Source: Gordonia sp. ABSL11-1 (GTDB lineage: Bacteria; Actinomycetota; Actinomycetes; Mycobacteriales; Mycobacteriaceae). From it: DNA of 64,000 nt. A program made the position numbers and the translations under genes. The stretch is from NCBI RefSeq assembly GCF_030315685.1, contig NZ_JASXSI010000003.1:271777-335776 (forward strand), given 5' to 3'. The notes under the pieces were generated by a model. The model was not told the origin of the DNA. It was given only the letters and a program-made list of their open reading frames with translations, and did no database searches. Of this stretch, positions 46,056-54,060 are shown in pieces (position 1 is the first letter of the stretch; every line of letters starts with the position of its first letter).

Positions 46056-47054
46056 TCAGCGTGGGTCGAGTCCGATGGCGCGGTAGGCGTCGTCGAGGTA
46101 GCGCATGTTCTCCACGGCGTCGTCGAGCCCGTTGGGCAGCGATGTCCCGTTGCGCACCGCGTCGGCGAACGCCTCGAGCTGATACGTGTAGGTCGATCGC
46201 GTGCCGAGATGCTCGACGGAGACCGTGCCACGCGTCGCCGACACCACCGTGAGCCGATCGTCGCGGTTGGGGCCGAGGTAGTCGTGCAGGTAGAGGCTGC
46301 CCTCGTCGCCGACGATCCGAAGGCTGAACACGAACTCTCCGGCCACCATCGAGACCGCCTGGGTTCCCTTCGCCCCGTTCGGATATCGCACATCGAGAAT
46401 GCACGACTCGTCGATCTGAGGGCTCCGGAGCACCGCGCGTCCGCCGGTGATCTCTGGGTTGCCGCCGCACCACTTTCCGAGCACCCGCGAGACGTGCAGC
46501 GAGTAGCAGCCGAGGTCCATCAGCGCACCGCCGGCGAGGTCGTACGACCATCGCGGGTCGTCGTCGCCGGGTGCCGGCATCGCCATCACGACCTCGACGT
46601 CACGGATGTCGCCGATCGCGCCGGCGTCGAGTAGTTCGAACGTCCGGTCCATCAGCGGATGGAACAGGTAGTGGAAGCCCTCGAGGATGCCGACGCCGGC
46701 CTCTCGTGCGGCGTCGGCGACCTCGCGGGCCTCGAACTCGTTCCGCGCGAAAGGTTTCTCGGACAGAACGGCCTTGCCGGCGCGTACAGCGGCGAGGTTC
46801 CAGGGTCCGTGCAGCGAATTGGCGAGCGGGTTGTAGATGACGTCGACCTCGGGGTCGGCGATCACCTCGTCATACGACGCCAGGACTCGTTCGACCCCGT
46901 ACTTGTCGGCGAAGGCGGCCGCACGCCCGCGGTCACGCGCGGCGACGGCCACCAGGCGGTGGCCGAGTGTCTGTGCCGGACCGATGAGCGCGGTCTCGGC
47001 GATCCGTGATGCGCCCAGGATCCCGATGCGCAGAGGCGTGCCGGCGTCTGTCAT
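46056..47054 (-). CDS. Gfo/Idh/MocA family oxidoreductase
   Basis: 332 residues. Rossmann motif LRIGILGASRIAETALIGPAQ, EKP signature AVLSEKPFARNEFEAREVAD, and GGALMDLGCYSLHVSRVLG where the DxGCYxxH motif marks the subgroup related to glucose-fructose oxidoreductase, trans-dihydrodiol and xylose dehydrogenases rather than IolG. It overlaps the upstream IolE-like gene by four bases and is the last gene of a leftward operon that begins at the dioxygenase (51021). The substrate is unknown. Confidence 0.87.
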   Translation of the reverse strand: MTDAGTPLRIGILGASRIAETALIGPAQTLGHRLVAVAARDRGRAAAFADKYGVERVLASYDEVIADPEVDVIYNPLANSLHGPWNLAAVRAGKAVLSEKPFARNEFEAREVADAAREAGVGILEGFHYLFHPLMDRTFELLDAGAIGDIRDVEVVMAMPAPGDDDPRWSYDLAGGALMDLGCYSLHVSRVLGKWCGGNPEITGGRAVLRSPQIDESCILDVRYPNGAKGTQAVSMVAGEFVFSLRIVGDEGSLYLHDYLGPNRDDRLTVVSATRGTVSVEHLGTRSTYTYQLEAFADAVRNGTSLPNGLDDAVENMRYLDDAYRAIGLDPR

Positions 47055-47941
47055 ACCTGCACCGGGCGCTGGGCGACCTTGCGCAGGAACGACATCGACA
47101 CCGCGACGTTTCCGGCGGCAGCGTCACCGTCGACCTCGTCACCCAGGATCGTGTCCTGTTCGAGCACATACCAGCCACCGAATCCGGCGTCGACGAGCGT
47201 GCCGACAACACGGGCGATGCGCGCCTCCCCGGCACCGAGTGGGACGTACATGCCCTGGGCGACAGCGTCGGTGTAGGTGAGCTCTCCACGCTGCACCTTC
47301 TCGGCCAGCTCGACCTTGACGTCTTTGAGGTGGGCATGGGTGATGCGGTCGGTGAACGCCTGCGTGACCTCGAGCGGGTCGGTGCCGCCGATCAGCAGAT
47401 GGCCGGTGTCCAGGCAGAGTCCGATGGAGGAGTTCTCCAGCACGCGGTAGACCTCGTCGCGTTTCTCGATCATGGTGCCGACGTGCGGGTGCAGCGCCGC
47501 GGTCACACCGCGACTCTCGGCGAGATCACCGAGGCGGTCGAGGTTCGCGAGCAGCGTCGTCCACTCGGCCTCGCTGAGGTCGGGGCGGTCGTCGTACCCG
47601 TCGACGCCGGTCGCCGCGGCCAGTACCAGTACATCGCCGCCGGAGGTCTCCAGGCGGTCGAGGACCTCGCTCACCGCGGGCGTCGGGTCGTGGTCGGCCT
47701 TGTGCAGCACCACAGGGACGAAGGACCCGACGCACCGCAGGTCGTAACCCGCGAGGGTGTCGCGGAGTGCGGACGGCGAACTCGGGAGGAAACCCTCGGG
47801 GCCGGTCTCGGCGGCGGTGACGCCGAGTTCCCGCATCTCACCGAGAACACGCTCGGGGCTGAGCTGATAGCCCCACCCGGGGACCTCGCACACGCCCCAC
47901 GAGATGGGGGCGGCGGCGATGCGGAGTTCGGTGGTCGTCAT
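47051..47941 (-). CDS. iolE: IolE-like inosose dehydratase / TIM-barrel isomerase
   Basis: 296 residues of the AP-endonuclease-2 TIM-barrel superfamily. It opens LRIAAAPISWGVCEVPGWGYQL, the NPISW-type start of IolE (scyllo-inosose dehydratase). Metal ligands are evident in AAETGPEGFLP, TAALHPHVGTMIE, LCLDTGHLLIGG, HAHLKDVK and WYVLEQDT. Inosose dehydratase removes water from scyllo-inosose, the one step missing from the iol operon at 29.8-37.3 kb, so this gene probably completes the pathway; IolH- or IolI-type isomerase function is an alternative. The start at 47941 has GAGG upstream and the frame extends 11 codons further. Confidence 0.85.
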   Translation of the reverse strand: MTTTELRIAAAPISWGVCEVPGWGYQLSPERVLGEMRELGVTAAETGPEGFLPSSPSALRDTLAGYDLRCVGSFVPVVLHKADHDPTPAVSEVLDRLETSGGDVLVLAAATGVDGYDDRPDLSEAEWTTLLANLDRLGDLAESRGVTAALHPHVGTMIEKRDEVYRVLENSSIGLCLDTGHLLIGGTDPLEVTQAFTDRITHAHLKDVKVELAEKVQRGELTYTDAVAQGMYVPLGAGEARIARVVGTLVDAGFGGWYVLEQDTILGDEVDGDAAAGNVAVSMSFLRKVAQRPVQV

Positions 47942-47970
47942 GGTGGTCCTCACTGTGGTGCTGTTCACGA

Positions 47971-49047
47971 TCATGGTCGTCGGATGGATGTGTGGCGGGT
48001 CGTCGTCGAAAGGTGTTCGCCTGCAGCGTGTGCCGTTCGCACCTCATCGATGTGGACGGGTCTGCGCAGGGCGACCGACTGCGTGGCCGCCTCGGCGATC
48101 AACGCGACCTCGAGGGCGTCCTGTGCGGTGCACAGCTCGTTCGGAGACGGCGTTGCGCGCACCTCGTCGCAGAAGGCGCCCAGCTCCGCCCGGTAGGCGG
48201 CGGCGAACCGGTCCATGAAGAAGCGATGCGGCGCACCGGTCGGGAAAGTCGAGTCCGCCTGCAGGTTCCGGACCGGCGTGCCGTCGTCCCACCCGGCGAC
48301 GACGGAGTCGGTGCTGCCGTGAGCCTCCAGCCGGCAGTCGTAGCCGCGCCCGTTATAGCGGGTCACCGAGACCACGCCGATGGTGCCGGAGGCGAAGGTG
48401 AGCAACACGGAGGCGGTGTCGACGTCGCCGACGTCGGCGAAGATGGGATCGCCCTGGTTGCCGCCGGTCGCATACACCTCGACGACCTCGTCGCCGAGGA
48501 GCCAACGGACCGTGTCGAAATCGTGGACCGCGCAGTCCCGGAAGATGCCACCCGACGCCGCGATGTAGCCGGTGGGGGGCGGTGCCGGATCCAGCGTGGT
48601 GGAGCGGACAGTGGTGATGAATCCGAGGTCGCCGGAGACGACGGCGGCGCGCGCAGCGGCCATCGCCGGATCGAAACGCCGGTTGTATCCGATCCGGACG
48701 GGTACTCCGCTGTCGCCGACACGTCGGACGACCTCCGCGGAGTCGGCCACCGACAGCGCGATCGGCTTCTCGCACAGTGTCGGGATACCCGCCGCGACGG
48801 CCTTCTCGATCAGTTCCGCGTGCGTCGGTGTGGCGCTGGCGATCACGACCGCGTCGACGCCGGACGCGAGTAGCTCATCAGTATCGGCGGCAGGCCGCGC
48901 CGACTCCAGGCGGTCGAGCGTGGCGTCGACGGCGGCCGGCACGGCATCGGTCACGACGAGCTCATCGACCCAGGGCAGAGCCGCCACCGTATCGGCGTGG
49001 AACGCGCCGATACGCCCGAGCCCGATGACACCGATGGTCAACCCCAT
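47971..49047 (-). CDS. Gfo/Idh/MocA family oxidoreductase, inositol dehydrogenase-like
   Basis: 358 residues. Rossmann motif LTIGVIGLGRIGAFHADTVA, EKP signature TLCEKPIALSVADSAEV, RIGYNRRFDPAMAAARAAV, and GGIFRDCAVHDFDTVRWLLG with the conserved DCxxHDxD catalytic region of IolG-type enzymes. It resembles the second inositol dehydrogenases of actinobacterial clusters and could act on a different isomer (D-chiro or scyllo) or on a derivative. It shares one base with the SDR gene upstream (TGATG) and is 29 bp from iolE. Confidence 0.87.
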   Translation of the reverse strand: MGLTIGVIGLGRIGAFHADTVAALPWVDELVVTDAVPAAVDATLDRLESARPAADTDELLASGVDAVVIASATPTHAELIEKAVAAGIPTLCEKPIALSVADSAEVVRRVGDSGVPVRIGYNRRFDPAMAAARAAVVSGDLGFITTVRSTTLDPAPPPTGYIAASGGIFRDCAVHDFDTVRWLLGDEVVEVYATGGNQGDPIFADVGDVDTASVLLTFASGTIGVVSVTRYNGRGYDCRLEAHGSTDSVVAGWDDGTPVRNLQADSTFPTGAPHRFFMDRFAAAYRAELGAFCDEVRATPSPNELCTAQDALEVALIAEAATQSVALRRPVHIDEVRTAHAAGEHLSTTTRHTSIRRP

Positions 49048-49826
49048 CAGTCGATCCCTCCCATCACGATCTGATCCCAGTCGATGACCGAGCCGGTCAC
49101 CACGCCGCTGCGTTCGGACAACAGGAACACGACGAAGTCGGCGATCTCGTCCGGCTGCCCCAGCTTGCCCATCGGTACCGAGGCGTTGGCGTCCTCGATC
49201 CAGTCGTCGCCGGCGCCGTGGAACGTCTTCTGCACGTCGCCTTCACCCTCGGTCTCACTCCAGCCGATGTTCAGGCCGTTGATGCGGATGCGATCCCAGC
49301 GGTGGGCGTGCGCGGCGTTCTTGGTCAGGCCGACCAGGCCCGCCTTGGTCGACGAGTAGGGGGCGAGGTAGGCCTGTCCGCCGTACGACGACATCGTGAT
49401 GATGTTGACGATGCTCCCGGGGGCCTTGCGGCCCAGCATGTCCCGCACCGCCGCCTGCATGGTGAAGAACGGTGCGCGCAGGTTGATGGCGACGTGGCTG
49501 TCGAACAGTTCGGGCGTGGTGTCCAGCAGGCTTCCACGGGAGGTGGTGCCCGCGGCGTTGACCAGGCAGTCGATCCGCCCGAACTCGGCCACGGTCGCCG
49601 CGACGGTGTCGGCGGCGGCGCGCGGATCGGTCAGGTCTGCCTGGACGAATCGCACGGGCAGTCCGTCGAACTCCGCGGCGAGCCGCTTGCCCTTCTCGGC
49701 GTTCCGGCCGCTGAACACCACGCGTGCACCGGCACCGGCGGCGGCGCGAACGATCGCCGCCCCCAGGCCCTGTGTCCCGCCACTGACCAGCAGTACCTTG
49801 TCGATCAGGGCCGCTTGATCGGTCAT
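49047..49826 (-). CDS. short-chain dehydrogenase/reductase (SDR)
   Basis: 259 residues of the classical SDR family. Cofactor motif VLLVSGGTQGLGAAIVRAA (TGxxxGxG as SGGTQGLG), NAAG motif (LVNAAGTTSRG), catalytic Ser in ITMSSYGG and YxxxK in YSSTKAGLVG. Arg at the end of the second strand (VFSGRNAEKG) suggests NADP. It starts at 49826 (MTDQAALIDKVLL), 20 bp after the dioxygenase stop. In this operon it probably oxidises a hydroxyl of an inositol-like ring or reduces an inosose; unproven. Confidence 0.87.
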   Translation of the reverse strand: MTDQAALIDKVLLVSGGTQGLGAAIVRAAAGAGARVVFSGRNAEKGKRLAAEFDGLPVRFVQADLTDPRAAADTVAATVAEFGRIDCLVNAAGTTSRGSLLDTTPELFDSHVAINLRAPFFTMQAAVRDMLGRKAPGSIVNIITMSSYGGQAYLAPYSSTKAGLVGLTKNAAHAHRWDRIRINGLNIGWSETEGEGDVQKTFHGAGDDWIEDANASVPMGKLGQPDEIADFVVFLLSERSGVVTGSVIDWDQIVMGGID

Positions 49827-49845
49827 CGTCGGTGAATCCTTTCGG

Positions 49846-51021
49846 TCACGGGATGTGACGTGCGTCGAGCGCGGTGAGTTCGGTGTCGAAACGGTCGGGA
49901 TCGACGTCGTCGGCGATGGCCCGGGCGAACAGTTGCGCCTGTGATTCACCGGTCAGGCCCGTGATCGGCTGATCGAGGTCGAGGTTGCTGGGGAATGCGT
50001 AACCCTCGGCGGCGGCGGCGATCACGTTCGCGACCCCACGACCGTCGCCGCTGGCGGCCAGTTCCCGCACCGCGGGATAGATCCGGCGCATGATGGCCGA
50101 TCGGTCGACCGCGTCCATGGCCCGTCCGAACGCGGAGGAGACCTGCAGGAGGTTGGCCATGCGCTTGATGTCGGCCGACGTGTTGTGGCCGGCCGCATGG
50201 AACAGGGCCGGGTTGAAGAACACCGCGTCGCCCGCCGACAACGGCAGCTGCACGTAGTTCTGGGCGAAGTAGTCGCGGAACTCGGGAAGGTTGAAGGCCA
50301 GGTAACCCGCCTCGTAGGTCTGGGAGAACGGCAGGTACATGGTCGGGCCGGACTCGATCGGCATGTCGACGTGGGCCACCGCACCCTGCAGGGTCAGGGC
50401 CGGAGACAGCCGATGGATGTGCGCGCGGAAGGTCGCGGCGGTGTCGGTCGACATGAATCCGAGGTGATAGTCGCGGTGTGGATTCTGTGCCTCACCACCC
50501 GGGTTGACGACGTTGATCGCGGAGGTCACCTGATACCAGGGGCCGAGCCAGGCCTCGCTGATCAGATTGAGGACGTCGTTGGAGTAGTACCGGGTGAACA
50601 GTTCGGGATCGCGTTCGGCGAACTTCTGCAGCGCGTTCCAGATGCGGTCGTTGGCGCCGGGTTTGGCGAAGTGGTCGCCGTTGGAGACGCCTGCGGCGCG
50701 CTGATCGGCGATGATCTCGGTGAACGCGGCTGTGGAGTCGGCGAGTCCGTGGCGGTCGTCGAACGCACCGGTGAACACGACGATCCCGGGGCCGTTGAGC
50801 AGGGCGTCGGCCAGTTCGTCGGCGAGCACCTCGCGGGCGTCGCCGGACAGTGCGGTCACGGCGCCCGAGTCGTAGAACAGGACGCCGCGCTCGGCGCTCG
50901 CCGCGTGCGGATATTCGGCGAGGTCGGTGATGCGCTGGGTGAGCGCGATGAACTCGTCGAGGTCGCATTCGGCGGCGGAGATGCGGCTCGCTCGGGGGGT
51001 GATGGCGCTGCGCAGGGTCAT
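49846..51021 (-). CDS. phytanoyl-CoA dioxygenase (PhyH) family 2-oxoglutarate/Fe(II) oxygenase
   Basis: 391 residues of the PhyH family of non-heme iron oxygenases. The iron-binding HxD is in NPHRDYHLGF, the distal His in NPALFHAAGHN, and the 2-oxoglutarate-binding Arg is probably in DIKRMANLLQVSS. The double-stranded beta-helix core contains VDMPIESGPTMYLPFSQTYEAGY. GAGAGGAG precedes the ATG by 9 bases. It is the promoter-proximal gene of the operon with SDR, two Gfo/Idh/MocA enzymes and IolE, so its substrate is likely a modified inositol or sugar rather than phytanoyl-CoA. Oxidative removal of an O-methyl or similar group would fit, but that is a guess from context. Confidence 0.85.
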   Translation of the reverse strand: MTLRSAITPRASRISAAECDLDEFIALTQRITDLAEYPHAASAERGVLFYDSGAVTALSGDAREVLADELADALLNGPGIVVFTGAFDDRHGLADSTAAFTEIIADQRAAGVSNGDHFAKPGANDRIWNALQKFAERDPELFTRYYSNDVLNLISEAWLGPWYQVTSAINVVNPGGEAQNPHRDYHLGFMSTDTAATFRAHIHRLSPALTLQGAVAHVDMPIESGPTMYLPFSQTYEAGYLAFNLPEFRDYFAQNYVQLPLSAGDAVFFNPALFHAAGHNTSADIKRMANLLQVSSAFGRAMDAVDRSAIMRRIYPAVRELAASGDGRGVANVIAAAAEGYAFPSNLDLDQPITGLTGESQAQLFARAIADDVDPDRFDTELTALDARHIP

Positions 51022-51116
51022 GTGCGTGCGCTCCTCTCTGAAGGCGTCGGGTCTATGGAGGTGTGGGCCCTCGGCGATTCCGCCATGATCACATACTCAG
51101 AATGGCAAGATCCTAT

Positions 51117-51126
51117 TGTCCGGACA
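51117..51126. promoter_or_regulatory. perfect palindromic operator TGTCCGGACA between dioxygenase and LacI genes
   Basis: A 10-bp perfect palindrome centred in the 143-bp divergent interval, 38 bp before the LacI-family start and 95 bp from the dioxygenase start. It shares the TGTC/GACA arms of the iol-type sites but has a central CG, as LacI-family operators usually do. It may be bound by the adjacent LacI-type regulator, by a GntR-type IolR, or both. Confidence 0.6.
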
Positions 51127-51164
51127 AGGTCAGATTTCCATCAAGAATCCCTCAGGAGTGTTCC

Positions 51165-52184
51165 GTGCCACATCGCTATCCGGTTCGCGAGATCGCCCGA
51201 CAGGCAGGCGTGAGCGAGGCGACCGTGGATCGGGTCCTGCACCGACGGCCGGGTGTCCGGGAGGGCACGGTGCTTCAGGTGGAGCAGGCGATCGCCGATC
51301 TCGACCGGCAGCGCAGCCAGCTGCGCCTCTCCGGCCGGCGCTTCCTCATCGATCTCGTGATGGAGACCCCGCGACGGTTCTCCGACCTCGTCCGAGAGGC
51401 GCTCGAGCTGGAACTGCCCGGCCTGCGACCTGCCGTGATGCGGGCCCGCTACCACCTGAGGGAGACGTGGGAGGTCGACGAACTCGTCGCCGAGCTCGAC
51501 TCGATCTGTCGGCACGGGAGCCACGCCGTCGTGCTGAAGGCGCCGGACACACCGGAGGTCGCAGCGGCCATCGGCCGGCTGACCACGGCCCGGATCCCGG
51601 TGATCACGCTGGTCACCGATGTGCCGATGAGCACGCGGATCGCCTACGTCGGGATGGACAACCGGGCGGCCGGTGCGACCGCCGCGTATCTGATGTGCCA
51701 GTGGCTGCGACATGTCGACGCGGACGTGCTGGTCATCACCAGCAGCGAGATGTTCCGCGGTGAGGAGGAACGGGAGATGGGGTTTCGCTCGGCGATGCGC
51801 ACCTACGATCCCGGCCGGACGATCGTGGAGATCTCGGAGTCGGACGGTCTCGACGAGACGAGCCGCGCCCTCACCGCGCGTGCGTTACGAGAGCATCCGG
51901 GCATCGCGGCCGTCTATTCGATCGGCGGGGGCAACCGCGGCATCGTCGCCGCGTTCGCGGCGGCCGACCGGACCTGCGAGGTCTTCGTCGGGCACGACCT
52001 GGGCGATGCGAATCGTGATCTGCTGCGCAGTGGGCACGTCACCGCCGTGCTCCATCATGATCTCCGTGACGACATGCGGCAGGTGGCGCAGTCGGTGATG
52101 GGCTTCCACGGTGCCCTGGCAGGCGATCAGCGGCCCCGGGCGTCGGGCATCCACATCATCACCCCGCACAATCTGCCCGACTGA
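51165..52184 (+). CDS. LacI family transcriptional regulator of the second inositol-type operon
   Basis: 339 residues from GTG 51165 (VPHRYPVREIARQAGVSEATVDRVL), with AGGAG 6 bases upstream; the frame is open further but this is where the HTH begins. LacI HTH about 4-55, then a Peripla_BP_4-type effector domain with VVLKAPDTPEVAAAIGRL, IPVITLVTDVP, AYVGMDNRAAGATAAYLM, GIAAVYSIGGGNRGIVAAF and EVFVGHDLGDANRDLL. ATVDRVLHRRPGVRE is the form found in LacI-type regulators of polyol clusters. It probably regulates the divergent dioxygenase operon and itself through TGTCCGGACA. Confidence 0.9.
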   Translation: MPHRYPVREIARQAGVSEATVDRVLHRRPGVREGTVLQVEQAIADLDRQRSQLRLSGRRFLIDLVMETPRRFSDLVREALELELPGLRPAVMRARYHLRETWEVDELVAELDSICRHGSHAVVLKAPDTPEVAAAIGRLTTARIPVITLVTDVPMSTRIAYVGMDNRAAGATAAYLMCQWLRHVDADVLVITSSEMFRGEEEREMGFRSAMRTYDPGRTIVEISESDGLDETSRALTARALREHPGIAAVYSIGGGNRGIVAAFAAADRTCEVFVGHDLGDANRDLLRSGHVTAVLHHDLRDDMRQVAQSVMGFHGALAGDQRPRASGIHIITPHNLPD

Positions 52185-52203
52185 GGGGCCCGGGATCTAT
52201 TCT

Positions 52204-52213
52204 TGTCTTTACA
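52204..52213. promoter_or_regulatory. degenerate iol-type site TGTCTTTACA before the GntR gene
   Basis: Differs at one position (T for R) from the KGWCHTRACA pattern and lies 37 bp before the GntR start in an AT-rich patch (TTTACATATTAATG) that also looks like a promoter -10 region. It may serve autoregulation. Confidence 0.4.
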
Positions 52214-52249
52214 TATTAATGTCCAGGTTTCTGGTGTTAGTGTGTCGTC

Positions 52250-52987
52250 GTGATCACACCCATCCCGGTGGAGCTGGACCGATCGACTCCGGTGCCGCTC
52301 TACCATCAGCTGGCGCAGGCCATCGAGGCCGCCATCGTCCGCGGTGATCTGGCTCCCGGCGACCGCCTGGAGAACGAGCTCGACATGGCCAGTCGACTCA
52401 AGCTGTCGCGGCCGACGATCCGGCAGGCCATCCAGGAGCTCGTGGACAAGGGTGTGGTCGTCCGCAAACGCGGAGTCGGGACACAGGTCGTGCAGAACCC
52501 CGTGCATCGTTCTGTCGAACTCACCAGCCTGTACGACGATCTGACGACTGCGGGTATGCATCCGAGCACCCAGTTGCTCGAATATCGGATCGGCGTGCCC
52601 GACGACGAACTGCGCACCGAACTCGGACTCGCCGTCGGTGCCGAGGCGGTCACGGTCAAACGGCTGAGATGTGCCGGCGGAGAACCGTTGGCGCTCATGA
52701 TCAATCACCTGCCCGCCGAGATCTGCCCACCGGCCGGCGAGCTCGAGACCGGCGGCCTCTACAAGGGTCTGCGCGGGCGCGGCGTGCACATCCGGCTCGC
52801 CCGCCAGCGGATCGGCGCGAAGGCCGCCGACGAAGACGAGGCGACACTGCTCGGTGATGCGGTGGGCACTCCGCTGTTGACCATGCAGCGCACCGCTTTC
52901 GACGACGCGGGACGTGTCGTCGAGGTGGGTCGTCACGCGTACCGCGCAGATCGCTACTTCTTCGAGACGACCGTCGTCGACCGCTGA
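52250..52987 (+). CDS. GntR family regulator (HutC/UTRA subfamily), candidate IolR
   Basis: 245 residues. The GntR winged HTH is at about 15-80 (PLYHQLAQAIEAAIVRGDLA, LSRPTIRQAIQELVDKGVVV, RGVGTQVV) and the UTRA ligand domain at about 95-240 (TKLLEYRIG-like TQLLEYRIGVPDDELRTELG, VKRLRCAGGEPLALMINHLP). In C. glutamicum the inositol regulator IolR is a GntR-type protein binding KGWCHTRACA; the same kind of site recurs at the iol promoters here, so this gene is the leading candidate for their regulator. It starts at a GTG and converges with rsgA. Confidence 0.88.
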   Translation: MITPIPVELDRSTPVPLYHQLAQAIEAAIVRGDLAPGDRLENELDMASRLKLSRPTIRQAIQELVDKGVVVRKRGVGTQVVQNPVHRSVELTSLYDDLTTAGMHPSTQLLEYRIGVPDDELRTELGLAVGAEAVTVKRLRCAGGEPLALMINHLPAEICPPAGELETGGLYKGLRGRGVHIRLARQRIGAKAADEDEATLLGDAVGTPLLTMQRTAFDDAGRVVEVGRHAYRADRYFFETTVVDR

Positions 52988-53006
52988 GATCCGGTCATCG
53001 CCGGTA

Positions 53007-54059
53007 TCAGACGTCGTTCTGTGCCGACTGGTCGGTCTCGAGATCGGTTGTGCTGTCGGAGGTCTGGCCGGTCACCGCGACCAGGAGGGCCCGAACTGCC
53101 ATCGCCCGACGATACGACTGCCCGGTCAGCTCGTCGAGAGCGCACTCGGGATCGGCGGGCGGACCGAGATGCGTGCACCCGCGCGGGCAGTCCTCGATCG
53201 CATCGCGTAGATCGTCGAAGGCGTCGACGATGTCGTCCGGGGTGACGTGAGCGAGGCCGAACGAGCGGATGCCCGGGGTGTCGACGACCCATCCGCGACC
53301 CTGGCCGGTCTCGGGCAGCGGCAGTGCCACCGACTGGGTCGAGGTGTGTCGGCCCTTGCCGACGCCCGACACGACTCCGGTCGCCCGATCGGCATCCGGC
53401 ACAAGGCGATTGACGAGGGTGGATTTGCCGACACCGGAATGTCCGATGAGTGCGGTGATGTGGCCGGCCAGCCGCGACGACGCGTCGTCGAGGGGGTCGT
53501 CGCGGCCCGCGAGGACGATGGGCAGGTCGAGGTCGGCGAACGCCCGGGTGAACTCGGCCGGGTCGGCGAGGTCGGACTTGGTCAGGCACAGGAGAGGGGT
53601 CAATCCGCCGACGTAGGCGGCGGCCAGTGCCCGCTCCACGAATCCGGTGCGCGGTGGGGGATCGGCCAGCGCGGTGACGATGAGCAGCTGATCGGCGTTG
53701 GCGACGACGATCCGCTCATACGGGTCGGTGTCGTCGGCGGTGCGACGCAGGACCGTGGTGCGGTCGGCGACCTTCACGATGCGCGCCAGCGTGTCCGGAC
53801 GCCCGGTCAGGTCGCCGACGACCGCGACGTGATCGCCGACGACGACCGGTGTGCGGCCGAGCTCACGGGCGCGCATGGCGACCACCCGACGATCAGGGTC
53901 GCCGCCGATGACGCAGCCCCACCGGCCGCGGTCGACGGAGACGACCATCGCGTCCTCGGCGTCATCGTGGCTCGGACGTTGCTTGGTGCGTGGCCTACTG
54001 CCCTTGCCGGGACGTATCCGGACGTCGGATTCGTCGTAGCTCGAGGCGCGGCGCGACAC
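53007..54059 (-). CDS. rsgA: ribosome small subunit-dependent GTPase RsgA
   Basis: Circularly permuted GTPase that acts late in 30S maturation. 350 residues: a basic leader; an OB-fold with MVVSVDRGRWGCVIGG; the GTPase motifs in permuted order, G4 as LTKSDL, then P-loop GHSGVGKSTLVNRL, then G3 VVDTPGIRSFGL; and a zinc-binding end with CPRGCTHLGPPADPEC supplying Cys and His ligands. It directly follows aroA with one base between, as in the Rv3227/Rv3228 pair, and marks the return to core synteny after the catabolic block. Confidence 0.95.
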   Translation of the reverse strand: MSRRASSYDESDVRIRPGKGSRPRTKQRPSHDDAEDAMVVSVDRGRWGCVIGGDPDRRVVAMRARELGRTPVVVGDHVAVVGDLTGRPDTLARIVKVADRTTVLRRTADDTDPYERIVVANADQLLIVTALADPPPRTGFVERALAAAYVGGLTPLLCLTKSDLADPAEFTRAFADLDLPIVLAGRDDPLDDASSRLAGHITALIGHSGVGKSTLVNRLVPDADRATGVVSGVGKGRHTSTQSVALPLPETGQGRGWVVDTPGIRSFGLAHVTPDDIVDAFDDLRDAIEDCPRGCTHLGPPADPECALDELTGQSYRRAMAVRALLVAVTGQTSDSTTDLETDQSAQNDV

Positions 54060-54060
54060 G

